From NCBI GenBank assembly GCA_035626515.1, contig DASPNM010000029.1, positions 62,001-126,000 of the forward strand: a stretch of DNA of 64,000 bases, given 5' to 3'. The position numbers were made by a program, and so were the translations under genes. Source of the stretch: DASPNM01 sp035626515 (lineage in GTDB: Bacteria > Bacteroidota > Bacteroidia > Chitinophagales > Chitinophagaceae). The number at the start of each line of letters is the position of its first letter. The stretch's first letter is position 1. The notes beneath the pieces are model-generated. The model was not told the DNA's origin. It saw only the letters and a list, made by a program, of their open reading frames with translations, and searched no databases. Below, piece after piece: positions 8,348 to 16,828 of the stretch.

Positions 8348-10027
8348 ATGAAGCAAGCGCAAAAGACGGGTTATGATCCGGCAAAGTATAAAACGCCGAC
8401 GGGAACACAGCTGAACTGCAAGGGATGGGTGCAGGAAGCTGCGCTTCGAATGCTCCTCAACAATCTCGACCCGTCAGTTGCAGAGCGTCCCGGGGAACTG
8501 ATCGTCTACGGTGGTCGGGGAAAAGCTGCACGGAATTTTGAAGCCCTCGATCAGATCATAGCGGCACTTAAGGTGCTGGAAAATGACGAATCGCTGCTTG
8601 TTCAGTCAGGCAAGCCCGTCGGCATCCTGCGCACGCACCCCGGTGCGCCGCGCGTGCTGATCAGCAATTCACAGCTCGTTCCGAAATGGGCTACCTGGCA
8701 ACATTTTGACGAACTCGAGCGGAAGGGGCTCATCATGTACGGGCAAATGACCGCCGGTTCCTGGATCTACATTGGCAGCCAGGGAATCGTGCAGGGCACA
8801 TACGAGACATACGCGGCGATCGCCAACCGGCATTTCGGGGGCACGCTTCGCGGTACGCTGAATGTAACAGCCGGCCTCGGCGGAATGGGAGGAGCGCAGC
8901 CGCTCGCCATTACCATGAATGAGGGCGTGGCGCTCATCGCCGAGGTGGAGGAATGGAGAGTGGACAAGCGGCTGCAGACAAAATATCTCGATGAAAAATT
9001 CCTGGAGATTGATGAGGCGATTGACCGCGCGCTGGAGTACAAATCTTCAGGACAAGCCCGCAGCGTTGGAGTGGTATGCAACGCCGTGCACCTGCTGCAG
9101 CGACTCTCCGAACGGGGAGTTATTCCGGATACACTTACGGATCAGACATCGGCGCACGATCCGCTGTTTGGATACTGGCCACACGAAATTTCTTATGAGC
9201 AGGCGAAAGTGCTGCGCGGGCAGAATCCGGACGACTACATCGCTTACGCCTACCAGTCCATGGTTACGCATGTGAAGCTGATGCTTGAACTGCAAAAGCG
9301 CGGAGCGATCACTTTCGATTATGGAAATAACATCCGCGCCCGTGCGCAGGAAAAAGGCGTGCATGACGCATTTGATTTTCCGGGGTTCGTTCCCGCGTAC
9401 ATCCGCCCGCTTTTTTGCGAAGGCAAAGGACCGTTCCGCTGGGCGGCGCTGAGCGGCGACCCGGCCGACATCGCGGTGACGGATGAGACCATCAGAAAAC
9501 TATTTCCCGGAAACCAGGCGCTGATGCGCTGGCTCGACCTCGCACGTGAGCGCATCGCTTTCCAGGGATTACCGGCAAGAATCTGCTGGCTCGGGCAGGG
9601 GGAAAGAGAAAAGGCGGGCCTCGCGTTCAACGAACTCGTGCGGACCGGAAAGCTGCGCGCCCCGATCGTGATCGGCCGGGATCATCTCGATACCGGGTCG
9701 GTGGCCTCGCCAAACCGCGAGACGGAAGGCATGATGGACGGAAGCGACGCTGTGGCTGACTGGCCGATTCTGAATGCGCTGCTCAATACCGCGAGCGGTG
9801 CGTCGTGGGTTTCGCTCCATCACGGGGGAGGCGTGGGAATGGGGTACAGCATTCACGCGGGCATGGTGATCGTGTGCGACGGAACCTGGGAGGCGGACGA
9901 ACGACTGAAGCGCGTCCTGCGAAACGATCCCGGTATCGGCGTCATTCGGCATGCAGACGCCGGTTACGAAATTGCGAGACAAACAGCCGCGACTCATAGC
10001 CTTGATCTGGACCGCCGACTCGGTTAG
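8348..10027 (+). CDS. hutU: Urocanate hydratase
   Basis: A 559-residue NAD-dependent enzyme that converts urocanate to 4-imidazolone-5-propanoate. The glycine-rich NAD-binding segment GLGGMGGAQPLAIT and the active-site cysteine region ICWLGQGERE (Cys413, equivalent to Cys410 of the Pseudomonas enzyme) are present. The frame is open 20 codons upstream of the chosen ATG, but that part overlaps hutH and is not homologous, while MKQAQKTGYDPAKYKTPTG looks like a normal N-terminus. It follows hutH directly. Downstream lies an AT-rich periodic repeat. Confidence 0.96.
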   Translation: MKQAQKTGYDPAKYKTPTGTQLNCKGWVQEAALRMLLNNLDPSVAERPGELIVYGGRGKAARNFEALDQIIAALKVLENDESLLVQSGKPVGILRTHPGAPRVLISNSQLVPKWATWQHFDELERKGLIMYGQMTAGSWIYIGSQGIVQGTYETYAAIANRHFGGTLRGTLNVTAGLGGMGGAQPLAITMNEGVALIAEVEEWRVDKRLQTKYLDEKFLEIDEAIDRALEYKSSGQARSVGVVCNAVHLLQRLSERGVIPDTLTDQTSAHDPLFGYWPHEISYEQAKVLRGQNPDDYIAYAYQSMVTHVKLMLELQKRGAITFDYGNNIRARAQEKGVHDAFDFPGFVPAYIRPLFCEGKGPFRWAALSGDPADIAVTDETIRKLFPGNQALMRWLDLARERIAFQGLPARICWLGQGEREKAGLAFNELVRTGKLRAPIVIGRDHLDTGSVASPNRETEGMMDGSDAVADWPILNALLNTASGASWVSLHHGGGVGMGYSIHAGMVIVCDGTWEADERLKRVLRNDPGIGVIRHADAGYEIARQTAATHSLDLDRRLG

Positions 10028-10045
10028 CAAACGGTTGAAAACAAA

Positions 10046-10076
10046 CCTCAAAATTTAATATTCAATTTTTAATATT
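10046..10076. repeat. AT-rich intergenic tract, 14-bp period
   Basis: Two diverged copies of a unit containing TTTAATATT, spaced 14 bp apart. A related stretch (CAAAATTTAATATT) occurs at 27001, so this is a dispersed family. Confidence 0.5.
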
Positions 10077-10120
10077 CGCCTCCGGTACATCCTTTGCTTC
10101 TTCCTTCGAAATTGCGTAAC

Positions 10121-10327
10121 ATGAAAGAACACGAACGCACAGTAACCCTGCATATTTATTCCGAGATTTCTGAAGCGAGGATCATGCAGGATAAGCTGAA
10201 AGAACAAGGTATTGAATCCATCTTGAACGACGAGAACGTGCTCGGTATGGATCCGGTGGGTGGAGTGGAGCTGAAAGTATTCGAAAGCGACCGGACCGCC
10301 GCTGAAAAAATCCTGAAAGCAGGCTGA
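10121..10327 (+). CDS. DUF2007-like small protein (putative signal-transducing)
   Basis: A 68-residue cytoplasmic protein. VTLHIYSEISEARIMQDKL, then GIESILNDENV, then GGVELKVFESDRTAAEKIL form the compact alpha/beta fold typical of DUF2007 proteins, whose role is unknown. The ATG at 10121 is preferred over an in-frame upstream start because the upstream nine residues look non-coding. The gene stands alone between hutU and the luciferase-like gene. Confidence 0.7.
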   Translation: MKEHERTVTLHIYSEISEARIMQDKLKEQGIESILNDENVLGMDPVGGVELKVFESDRTAAEKILKAG

Positions 10328-10417
10328 GACATTGCAGCGGAATTCGAGACTCGCCAGGAGCTTCTGGTGAAATGAGTTCTGCTACCGACCATTATTTTGA
10401 TAAAAACCAGCCAAATC

Positions 10418-11485
10418 ATGATTCCAGACTTCGGGCTCCAGACTCCCGACTCATCCCTCCAACTCGGCATCAGCATGTTTGGCGATAATCATTACGATGA
10501 AAACGGGATACCGGGAAATCCGGGGCAAAGACTGAAGGAACTTATCGAAGAGATCAGGCTGATGGATCAGCTGGGACTGGATTTTTTCGGAATCGGAGAA
10601 CACCATCGACCGGACTACGCGGTTTCTGCTCCCGAAATTGTTCTCGCCGCAGCTGCAACCATTACCGAAAAGATCCGGCTCGGCAGTGCAGTGAACGTCC
10701 TGAGCTCCTCGGATCCGGTACGGCTGTATCAAAGCTATGCCATCATTGACCTGATCTCAAATGGCCGCGCAGAGCTCATGGCGGGGCGGGGAAGTTTCAT
10801 TGAATCTTTCCCCCTCTATGGGTACCGCCTGGAAGACTACGACGAGCTTTTTGAAGAGAAGCTCGACCTGCTGGTGCGTATTAATAAGGAAAGTCCGATT
10901 ACCTGGAAGGGCAAATTCAGGCCGCCACTGACCAACCAGCCCGTGTTGCCGCGCGCTTTGAACAACGAGCTAAGCATCTGGGTAGCGGTGGGAGGTACGC
11001 CGGAAAGCGTAATGCGTGCCGCCCGGCACGGATTACCTGTTACATTCGCGATAATCGGCGGGAACCCTGTTCAGTTCAAGCCTTTGTTCGATTATTACCG
11101 GGAAGCCTGGAAAGAATTCAGGCACGACAAAAAAAAATTCCAGGTCGGCGTGCACATGCATGCTTTCTTCGGGGAACAGGGAAAACAGGTGGCAGATCAA
11201 TATTATCCGTATTACAGTTCCCAGATGAACCGGATTGGGCGCGACCGTGGTTGGCCGCCATATCATCGCCAACAGTTCGACATTGGCCGTGGAAAATCCG
11301 GACATCTGGTGATCGGCGACGCGAGCGAAGCGGTCGACAAGATTCTTTACCTCCACGAACTCTTCGGGCTGACGCGCTTTTCCGCACATATGGACGTCGG
11401 CGGTCCGCCGCATGAAATGCTGATGAAATCCATCGAAATCTTTGGGATGAAGATCGCGCCGAAGGTGAGAGAGGCAATTGGTTGA
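10418..11485 (+). CDS. LLM-class (luciferase-like) flavin-dependent oxidoreductase
   Basis: About 355 residues with the bacterial luciferase-like TIM barrel. The first strand is QLGISMFGD. DFFGIGEHHRPDYAVSAPEI carries the flavin-site EHH motif, followed by IRLGSAVNVLSS and RAELMAGRGSFIES. These enzymes use reduced FMN (or F420 in some relatives) on diverse substrates; the substrate cannot be told here. The N-terminal 16 codons after the only nearby ATG are made of a 7-bp repeat (10424-10465), so the first residues of the protein are repeat-derived. The true barrel begins around codon 17. Confidence 0.85.
   Translation: MIPDFGLQTPDSSLQLGISMFGDNHYDENGIPGNPGQRLKELIEEIRLMDQLGLDFFGIGEHHRPDYAVSAPEIVLAAAATITEKIRLGSAVNVLSSSDPVRLYQSYAIIDLISNGRAELMAGRGSFIESFPLYGYRLEDYDELFEEKLDLLVRINKESPITWKGKFRPPLTNQPVLPRALNNELSIWVAVGGTPESVMRAARHGLPVTFAIIGGNPVQFKPLFDYYREAWKEFRHDKKKFQVGVHMHAFFGEQGKQVADQYYPYYSSQMNRIGRDRGWPPYHRQQFDIGRGKSGHLVIGDASEAVDKILYLHELFGLTRFSAHMDVGGPPHEMLMKSIEIFGMKIAPKVREAIG
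10424..10465. repeat. Six-copy 7-bp tract inside the start of the LLM gene
   Basis: Consecutive 7-mers read ccagact, tcgggct, ccagact, cccgact, catccct, ccaactc. Most fit a degenerate YCNRNCT-like unit. The tract lies immediately after the ATG and is translated as the N-terminal extension of the protein. Confidence 0.6.
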
Positions 11486-11489
11486 AAAG

Positions 11490-11513
11490 TTGGCAGGGTT
11501 ACAGGTTGACAGG
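11490..11513. repeat. Three-copy 8-bp tract after the LLM stop codon
   Basis: ttggcagg, gttacagg and ttgacagg follow each other without gaps, starting five bases after the stop codon of the LLM gene. Confidence 0.5.
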
Positions 11514-11682
11514 GATCTTTTTGCATTCAACCGCGGGAGTGCGACCCACTGTCAACTCCGTGTCCCTTGGTGGCTCTGTGGTTCAAATCCGCAGCCATTC
11601 ACTGTTCGAGGCGAATGTATCACTCATCCTTTTCGGGTTCGGCTTAACTTCGATACAAATTCTTTATCGACTCCTCCCTCTT

Positions 11683-13275
11683 ATGCGTATCATTTCCACA
11701 ATCTTCCTCTGCCTTATGGCTTCGCTTACATTTTCCCAGGACCTTCGTTCCGGGGGTGTGCTGAAACCCGAGCAGGCCATCATGGATATCCGGCATTATG
11801 CGATCGTGCTGGAGGCGGACCCGGCGGCAAAGACGATCAATGGGCATACAACGATTTCACTGGAGCTTTCGCAACCGGGTTCAATACTGTTGTTGGATCT
11901 CTGGCACGGGCTTCAGGTGAAATCGGTCTCTGTTAACGGAACGAAACAGCCGTTCACGCATGTAGCCGGCGATCTGCTGCGGATCACCACGGCTTCTCCG
12001 CTTCCGGCGCGCCGCCACACCGTGCGCGTGGATTACGGAGGCAGGCCGGCGGAGGCCCCGCGCCCGCCCTGGATCGGCGGTTTCCAATGGACGAAAGATT
12101 CGAAAGGAAAGGACTGGATCGCTATCAGCTGTCAGGGCGAGGGAGCAAAAATTTATTTTCCCTGCAAGGACCATCCGAGCGATGAACCCAACGAGGGGGT
12201 GGACATGATCATCACCGTCCCGAGGGGACTCGTCGTCACGGGACCCGGGCTGCTGCAGGGAGTCCGGCATTCCCGGGAAAAATCAACCTACCACTGGAAA
12301 ACGAAATATACGATCAGCAATTATTGCGTCGTGTTCAACGCGGGCAATTACCGGCTTGTGAAGCGCGAGTACACCACTGTGGAAGGGCGCAAAGTGCCGA
12401 TGGAGTACTACGTGTTGGAAGAAAATGTTGAGAAGGCGCAGAAGATCCTCGACCTCTTCGAACAATCGGCACGCATTCTCGAAAAATATTTTGGCGAATA
12501 TCCCTGGGCTGAAGAGGCGATGCGTCTCACGGAAACTCCCTACCTCGGCATGGAGCACCAGACCAACATCACGTACGGAAACAAATACCGCTTTCAGAAA
12601 AAAGGATCCAGCGATTTCGACTGGCTGCTGCACCATGAGTTCGGGCACGAATGGTGGGCGAACAAGGTGACGAACCGCGACTGGGCCCATATGTGGATCC
12701 AGGAAGGGATCTGCAGTTTTGGCGACGCGTTGGCCACGCGGGAGCTGGCGGGGGAGGAGGCGTACCAGAAAGACATGAGCTCCCGCGCCATCCATGCGCA
12801 GAACCGTTTTCCTCTCGTGCGCGGGGAACAGGTGGACTCGGACAGCGCCTACCACGGCGATATTTATGGAAAGGGCGCGTTTTTCATGCACACCCTGAGA
12901 CATCTGATGGGTGATGAGATTTTCTTTCCCACACTCCGCAAGCTGGCCACCGATCCGCAGTACACCTATCATAATACCGTTACTACGGCCGACGTGGAGA
13001 AGCTTTTCAGTTCCGCGGCCGGTCGCGACCTCGGGCCCTTGTTTCGCCTTTATGTGTACAGCACCGACAAGCTTGAAATTGTCGTGAAGCAAACAGATCA
13101 TAACAGGTATGAGGTTTCATTAAAGAATATGGACATTCCGCTGCCCGTGGAAATCGGTACCGCTGAAGGGGTGCGGCGCGTGGAGCTGAGCCGCAGACCA
13201 TTGAGCGTCGAGAGCGCCACACAACCGGTGGTGGACCCCCGGTATTTTTACCTGAAGCGGGTCACCTATGAATGA
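11683..13275 (+). CDS. M1-family zinc aminopeptidase, secreted
   Basis: A 530-residue metallopeptidase with a signal peptide (about 1-19, ending TFSQ). The N-terminal beta domain (25-190) is followed by the catalytic domain. The zinc motif is HEFGH (318-322) with the third ligand Glu341 (HEXXH-X18-E). The exopeptidase substrate motif usually written GXMEN appears as GMEHQ, so the last residue is changed from Asn. This is seen in some bacterial M1 proteins and may alter specificity. The usual C-terminal ARM-repeat domain is absent, and the protein ends soon after the catalytic domain. The frame is open far upstream, but that stretch holds repeat-like DNA and no signal peptide, so ATG 11683 is chosen. 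Confidence 0.9.
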   Translation: MRIISTIFLCLMASLTFSQDLRSGGVLKPEQAIMDIRHYAIVLEADPAAKTINGHTTISLELSQPGSILLLDLWHGLQVKSVSVNGTKQPFTHVAGDLLRITTASPLPARRHTVRVDYGGRPAEAPRPPWIGGFQWTKDSKGKDWIAISCQGEGAKIYFPCKDHPSDEPNEGVDMIITVPRGLVVTGPGLLQGVRHSREKSTYHWKTKYTISNYCVVFNAGNYRLVKREYTTVEGRKVPMEYYVLEENVEKAQKILDLFEQSARILEKYFGEYPWAEEAMRLTETPYLGMEHQTNITYGNKYRFQKKGSSDFDWLLHHEFGHEWWANKVTNRDWAHMWIQEGICSFGDALATRELAGEEAYQKDMSSRAIHAQNRFPLVRGEQVDSDSAYHGDIYGKGAFFMHTLRHLMGDEIFFPTLRKLATDPQYTYHNTVTTADVEKLFSSAAGRDLGPLFRLYVYSTDKLEIVVKQTDHNRYEVSLKNMDIPLPVEIGTAEGVRRVELSRRPLSVESATQPVVDPRYFYLKRVTYE

Positions 13276-13309
13276 GTAACGCCAATAAAAAAATGCCAAA
13301 CAGCAGATT

Positions 13310-13840
13310 ATGAAAACACCTGCTCTGATCTTCCTGCTGCTCGCGGGAGCGGTGGTGGAAGAAACAAATGCGCAAAGTTCAAAAACGCGAAAGCTGATCG
13401 AAGACAGCCGCGAGGCCAGGGCTGAATTCATTCAGACAGACCCACTGATGCAGAGCTTGTTCAACAGTGCTTACGCTTACGTCATTTTTCCCAACATAGG
13501 GAAAGGCGGCATCGGCATTGGAGGTGCTGCGGGGAACGGGATTGTCTTCCAGGGTGGCACACCCATCGCTCGCGCGAGTATGAAGCAGGTCAGCGTAGGA
13601 TTCCAATTCGGCGGGCAGGCGTACCGTGAAGTAATTTTTTTCGAGAACCGCGCCGCGCTGGACCGGTTCCGCGCCGACAAGTTCGAGTTTGCGGCCCAGG
13701 CCTCGGCAGTAGCTGCCACAAAAGGTGCATCCGCCAACGTCAACTACCGCGACGGAGTCATGGTGTTTACGCAGCAGAAGGGAGGGCTGATGTACGAAGC
13801 TTCGATTGGCGGCCAAAAATTCAAGTACAGTCGCCTTTGA
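13310..13840 (+). CDS. SYLF-domain (YSC84-like) lipid-binding protein
   Basis: A 176-residue secreted protein: signal peptide about 1-22 (ending TNAQ), then a SYLF domain covering most of the rest. Typical segments are AYAYVIFPNIGKGGIGIGGAAG, RASMKQVSVGFQFGGQAYREVIFF and GVMVFTQQKGGLMYEASIGGQKF. SYLF domains bind phosphoinositides in eukaryotes; the bacterial role is not established, though secreted or periplasmic placement is usual. It lies 34 bp after the M1 peptidase stop and may be co-transcribed with it. Confidence 0.85.
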   Translation: MKTPALIFLLLAGAVVEETNAQSSKTRKLIEDSREARAEFIQTDPLMQSLFNSAYAYVIFPNIGKGGIGIGGAAGNGIVFQGGTPIARASMKQVSVGFQFGGQAYREVIFFENRAALDRFRADKFEFAAQASAVAATKGASANVNYRDGVMVFTQQKGGLMYEASIGGQKFKYSRL

Positions 13841-13841
13841 T

Positions 13842-14129
13842 TCAGTGGCACGAGCACAGGAAATGAATTGTGTAAGGTGAGCCGGGGCCGGAGTCCACGT
13901 AATTCTCCACGTAGCCACTGGCGTTCATTAGGTAAGTGAAGTTCAGGGTTTCGGTCCTTCCGTTCAGGTTGGTCGTGTAGCTGCTTACCAGATTCCGGTT
14001 GCGCTTTCCGAGCCAGGGAAAATAAAGTCCACCGTTGGCCGTGGGGCCTATGTTGTTGTAAAACCAGCTGCGCGACGGAATGCTGTTGTGGCTCGCGGTG
14101 CTCTGGTACACGGTACCGTTGGCGCTTAA
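13842..14129 (-). pseudogene. C-terminal remnant of a DUF4595-like lipoprotein gene
   Basis: About 95 codons on the minus strand encode a Tyr/Asn/Ser-rich segment (GGLYFPWLGKRNRNLVSSYTT, then ETLNFTYLMNASGYVENYV, ending HFLCSCH) that resembles the C-terminal end of Bacteroidota DUF4595-type lipoproteins. There is no signal peptide, and the frame runs upstream straight into sequence that on the other strand is the ridA-like fragment, so the N-terminal part is missing. The protein resemblance is from memory of the family pattern and is moderate. Confidence 0.45.
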
Positions 14130-14424
14130 AGTAGACAACGTGCTTTATATTTCCGGCACCGTTGCCCGGGACGTTTCACCGGATGGTATACGCCGCGTTT
14201 ACTCCGCCCTTGAAAAAACGTTGCAGCATTTCGGAGCCAGCTTTCAAAATGTAGTGAAAGAGAATTTATACACTGCCGATATCGAAGCGATGAAGCTGCA
14301 CAACGCAGCCCGGAAAGAATTTTACAAAGGGGATTTTCCAGCGGCCACGTGGGTGCAGATCAGCAGGTTGTTCATGCCGGAGGCGAAGCTTGAAGTAGAG
14401 CTGATCGCGCACCTACCGAAGTAA
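14126..14424 (+). pseudogene. 5'-truncated RidA-like gene
   Basis: The sequence LKVDNVLYISGTVARD onwards through VVKENLYTADIEAMK and DFPAATWVQISRLFMPEAKLEVELIAHL is a RidA/YjgF-family body (enamine/imine deaminase family). The family's N-terminal ~15-20 residues before 'KVDNVLYISG' are replaced by antisense of the neighbouring remnant, and about 10 residues between the SGTVA strand and the first helix seem to be missing. The Arg of true RidA proteins is Thr here (PAATWV). An ORF continues upstream to 14080 using the antisense region, so a short hybrid protein could still be made, but the fold is probably incomplete. It overlaps the convergent acetyltransferase by 12 bp. Confidence 0.55.
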
Positions 14425-14889
14425 AGCTGCTGGCTGTAGGTCTTTTTTCATACACACGCTCTCGCTCAGGCCGAGGTACGGTCCGTAATTTGGAATCACC
14501 CGGTAACCGCTGCTTTCGTACAAACGGATTGCGACGGAGAACCGAACGCTTGTCTCAAGAAGGGCAAAACTATACCCTTCCTCCATCGCCCAGGTTTCGA
14601 GTTCGGACAGCACGAGGCGCGAAAGCCCTCGCCCGCGGTAAGGTTTTCGAACAAACATTCTCTTGATCTCAGCCGTGTCGGAAGAAAAGGCGCGAAGGCA
14701 CCCCGAGGCAATGGGCTGGTCGGCTACATACAATACCAGCGCCGTTGCGACGTCGTCAACCTGGTTATGTGGTTCATAAGTAGCCTGGTCCTCCATTAAT
14801 TCGTTCCAGAGTTCTTCATCAAGCAGCTTCAGCAACGCCGAAAAGTCCGGGTCGCGTCCATGAGTCCGTTTGATGGTCACGTTCTCCAT
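14413..14889 (-). CDS. GNAT-family N-acetyltransferase
   Basis: A 158-residue acetyltransferase. The acetyl-CoA-binding motif A is KRMFVRKPYRGRGLSRLVL, followed by a motif B helix with ETSVRFSVAIRLYESSGY. The acceptor substrate cannot be told. ATG 14889 is chosen over a TTG six codons upstream because a TAATTTTG promoter box on the same strand (14893-14900) overlaps that region and stops three bases before the ATG. The mRNA would therefore be leaderless or nearly so. Confidence 0.85.
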   Translation of the reverse strand: MENVTIKRTHGRDPDFSALLKLLDEELWNELMEDQATYEPHNQVDDVATALVLYVADQPIASGCLRAFSSDTAEIKRMFVRKPYRGRGLSRLVLSELETWAMEEGYSFALLETSVRFSVAIRLYESSGYRVIPNYGPYLGLSESVCMKKDLQPAALLR

Positions 14890-14892
14890 GCC

Positions 14893-14900
14893 CAAAATTA
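14893..14900 (-). promoter_or_regulatory. -7 promoter box of the acetyltransferase gene
   Basis: The reverse strand reads TAATTTTG, matching TAnnTTTG, three bases before the ATG at 14889. It points to a leaderless transcript. Confidence 0.45.
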
Positions 14901-15081
14901 CCAGCAATTCGACGTGAAATATTACATTGTGTTTTAATTAATGTGGCCCCTTTTTGCCGGAGTGACCTGGGCGAAGCACCGATTGGTCGGAAAATTTCGC
15001 TCCGTAGGGGAGCGGAAGGAATGGAATATTAATTGCAGTCACGATAAAGACTTTATTTACTAAACCAATCAAACCACGGTT

Positions 15082-15909
15082 ATGAAAAAACAGCTTTTGC
15101 TACTGTTCCTGGTTTTGGCAGTAGGGCCTTGGTTACCCGCAATGGGTCAGGTAGACACGACAAGAACTTTTAACCGAGGCGACCAGAATACACAGGTCAG
15201 AACAACGACACGGCAGAACGTCCCGAGAAACCAGCGAAACCAGCCGGTGCAAAGTCAGTACCGCCCGCAGAACCCTGGCGCGGATCATCCCGACGTTTTG
15301 CTCGATGTTCCGAACTTGTCCGTGGACACGTTGGTGATAGAGGTCGACAAACTTCAGGCAAATCTTTCACTTGATGCAAGAGTAGCAAACCTGGTCGTTT
15401 TGAAAGCTGGCGTTGACGTTAGTGTGGACAAAGTCAGCATTCGCATCAAGGGCGTGCAGGCCACTGCGCTTCTTGTAGTGAGGCTCGACAATGTCCGCGC
15501 GATTATTGACAAAACCCTTACTACGCTTGAAAAGAATCCAGAGCTCGTTGACCGCTTGTTGACGACGGTCGACAACACGGTAAGCACGGTCGGCAATATC
15601 GCCACAACTGCTCTTCAACCGGGCGGTGTCATCAGCCAAACGGTGAATTCCCTGGGACAGACAGTGCAGCGAACTATTGATGCGACGGGGAATATTGTCG
15701 AAAAGACGTTGAGCAGTACAGGTACGGTACTCAGCACACGTACGGCAGGGAGAATACTTGATCTGCCGGTGGTAAGTGAGACGAAAAATGCCGCCGGACA
15801 GATAGTCCGTAGACTGCGGGACACTTCCGGAAGACTGATTGAGGTGGTGATCGATTCGGCGGGAAAAATATTGAGCACTACACTCGTCGGCACCACCACA
15901 TCGCAGTAG
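15082..15909 (+). CDS. Secreted protein of unknown function with a conserved beta core
   Basis: A 275-residue protein with a clear signal peptide (1-22, ending AMGQ). A Gln/Asn/Arg-rich spacer (about 28-66) is followed by a core of alternating hydrophobic residues (about 70-145: LLDVPNLSVDTLVIEVDKL, then ARVANLVVLKAGVDVSVDKV, then ATALLVVRLDNVRAIIDKTL). The C-terminal half is Thr/Ser/Val-rich, containing SLGQTVQRTIDATGNIVEKT- and DTSGRLIEVVIDSAGKI-like repeats. I recall similar 'DVPNLxVDxLxLEVDNL' proteins in distant soil bacteria, annotated only as hypothetical. It stands alone and no function can be given. Confidence 0.8.
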   Translation: MKKQLLLLFLVLAVGPWLPAMGQVDTTRTFNRGDQNTQVRTTTRQNVPRNQRNQPVQSQYRPQNPGADHPDVLLDVPNLSVDTLVIEVDKLQANLSLDARVANLVVLKAGVDVSVDKVSIRIKGVQATALLVVRLDNVRAIIDKTLTTLEKNPELVDRLLTTVDNTVSTVGNIATTALQPGGVISQTVNSLGQTVQRTIDATGNIVEKTLSSTGTVLSTRTAGRILDLPVVSETKNAAGQIVRRLRDTSGRLIEVVIDSAGKILSTTLVGTTTSQ

Positions 15910-15960
15910 AATGCGGTTGCCTCTAAACCTGGAACCGGCCGCCTGTAATTATTTTTGGGT

Positions 15961-16233
15961 GTGCAATACCTGATCATTGAACATTTCCGTCCGGGTCGGA
16001 TCGAAGAGATTTACCGGCGCGCTGATGCAAACGGCCGGATGATGCCGGCCGGATTGTCTTACCTGAAGAGCTGGGTTACCTGCGATCTCGGCACCTGCTA
16101 CCAGATCGTGGAAACCGACGACCGCAAAAAGATAAGCGACTGGATGCGGCAATGGGAGGATCTTGTAGAGTTCGAAGTGATCGAGGTAATAAGTTCGGAG
16201 CAGGCGAAGGCAAAAGCGCTGCGAAAAGGGTGA
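15961..16233 (+). CDS. DUF3303-like small protein
   Basis: A 90-residue cytoplasmic protein matching the DUF3303 pattern: QYLIIEHFRPGRIEEIYRRA, then PAGLSYLKSWVTCDLGTCYQ and VETDDRKKISDWMRQW. The fold is a ferredoxin-like alpha/beta barrel half of unknown role. There is no ATG; GTG at 15961 (giving MQYLII) is the best start, with a TTG two codons earlier as alternative. Isolated gene. Confidence 0.7.
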   Translation: MQYLIIEHFRPGRIEEIYRRADANGRMMPAGLSYLKSWVTCDLGTCYQIVETDDRKKISDWMRQWEDLVEFEVIEVISSEQAKAKALRKG

Positions 16234-16289
16234 TCTTCCGCAGCGGCCCGGAACGCCGGCTGCATCTGCTGCCGGTTTGGGGGGAGCGT

Positions 16290-16676
16290 TCAGTTCAAAA
16301 GCGTTCTCACCGACCTGTATAATTCCTCCCTGTTGAACGGTTTCTCGAGGAACCAGTCCGCGCCAGATTCCAGCGCCACGTCCCGGACCTCAGCATCCAC
16401 CCCGGACATCATGATCACCCTCGTGGACGGGTAGTGTTTCTTCACGTAGCTCAGGAAATCGATCCCGAACCCGTCGGGGAGCCGGTTGTCCAGGATCATC
16501 ACATCGGGCTGTACTTTTTTCAGGTACTCGTCGGCGTCCAGGATGTTATTCACGTGATCCAGTTCCAATTCTTCCCCATTGAGTAAAATATTCAACACGA
16601 GACAGATCTCGCCTTCGTCTTCCACGATCAGGATCTTCTTTTTCGTGCTGGTGTTTACGGTTAAAGGCTCGGCCAT
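16290..16676 (-). CDS. Single-domain response regulator
   Basis: A 128-residue receiver domain with no output domain. The acidic pair is in VEDEGE (near 19-23), the phosphorylated residue is Asp63 (DVMILDNRLPDG), the switch Ser is Ser91 (IMMSG) and the conserved lysine is Lys112 (LEKPF). Such CheY-like proteins act by protein contact or as phosphorelay intermediates. No histidine kinase is adjacent, so it is an orphan in this window. Confidence 0.9.
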   Translation of the reverse strand: MAEPLTVNTSTKKKILIVEDEGEICLVLNILLNGEELELDHVNNILDADEYLKKVQPDVMILDNRLPDGFGIDFLSYVKKHYPSTRVIMMSGVDAEVRDVALESGADWFLEKPFNREELYRSVRTLLN

Positions 16677-16828
16677 AACATACTTGTTTTAGCTTGATGA
16701 ACAATAACAGGTGCGAAGTCGGTTTGAAAGAGGAATTGGATTTCAAGACGGGGCCTTCGATATTCATAAAAAATCGTTCCAATTCCTTTCGGCCCGCCGG
16801 AACGCGGGTTTAATCTTAATTTTCCTGC

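Noticed and set aside
11482..11682. Upstream extension of the M1 aminopeptidase
   Set aside because: Consists of periodic, non-coding-like DNA; a signal peptide begins at the ATG at 11683.
14126..14424. Calling this a normal RidA
   Set aside because: The N-terminal strand and about 10 internal residues are missing compared with the family.
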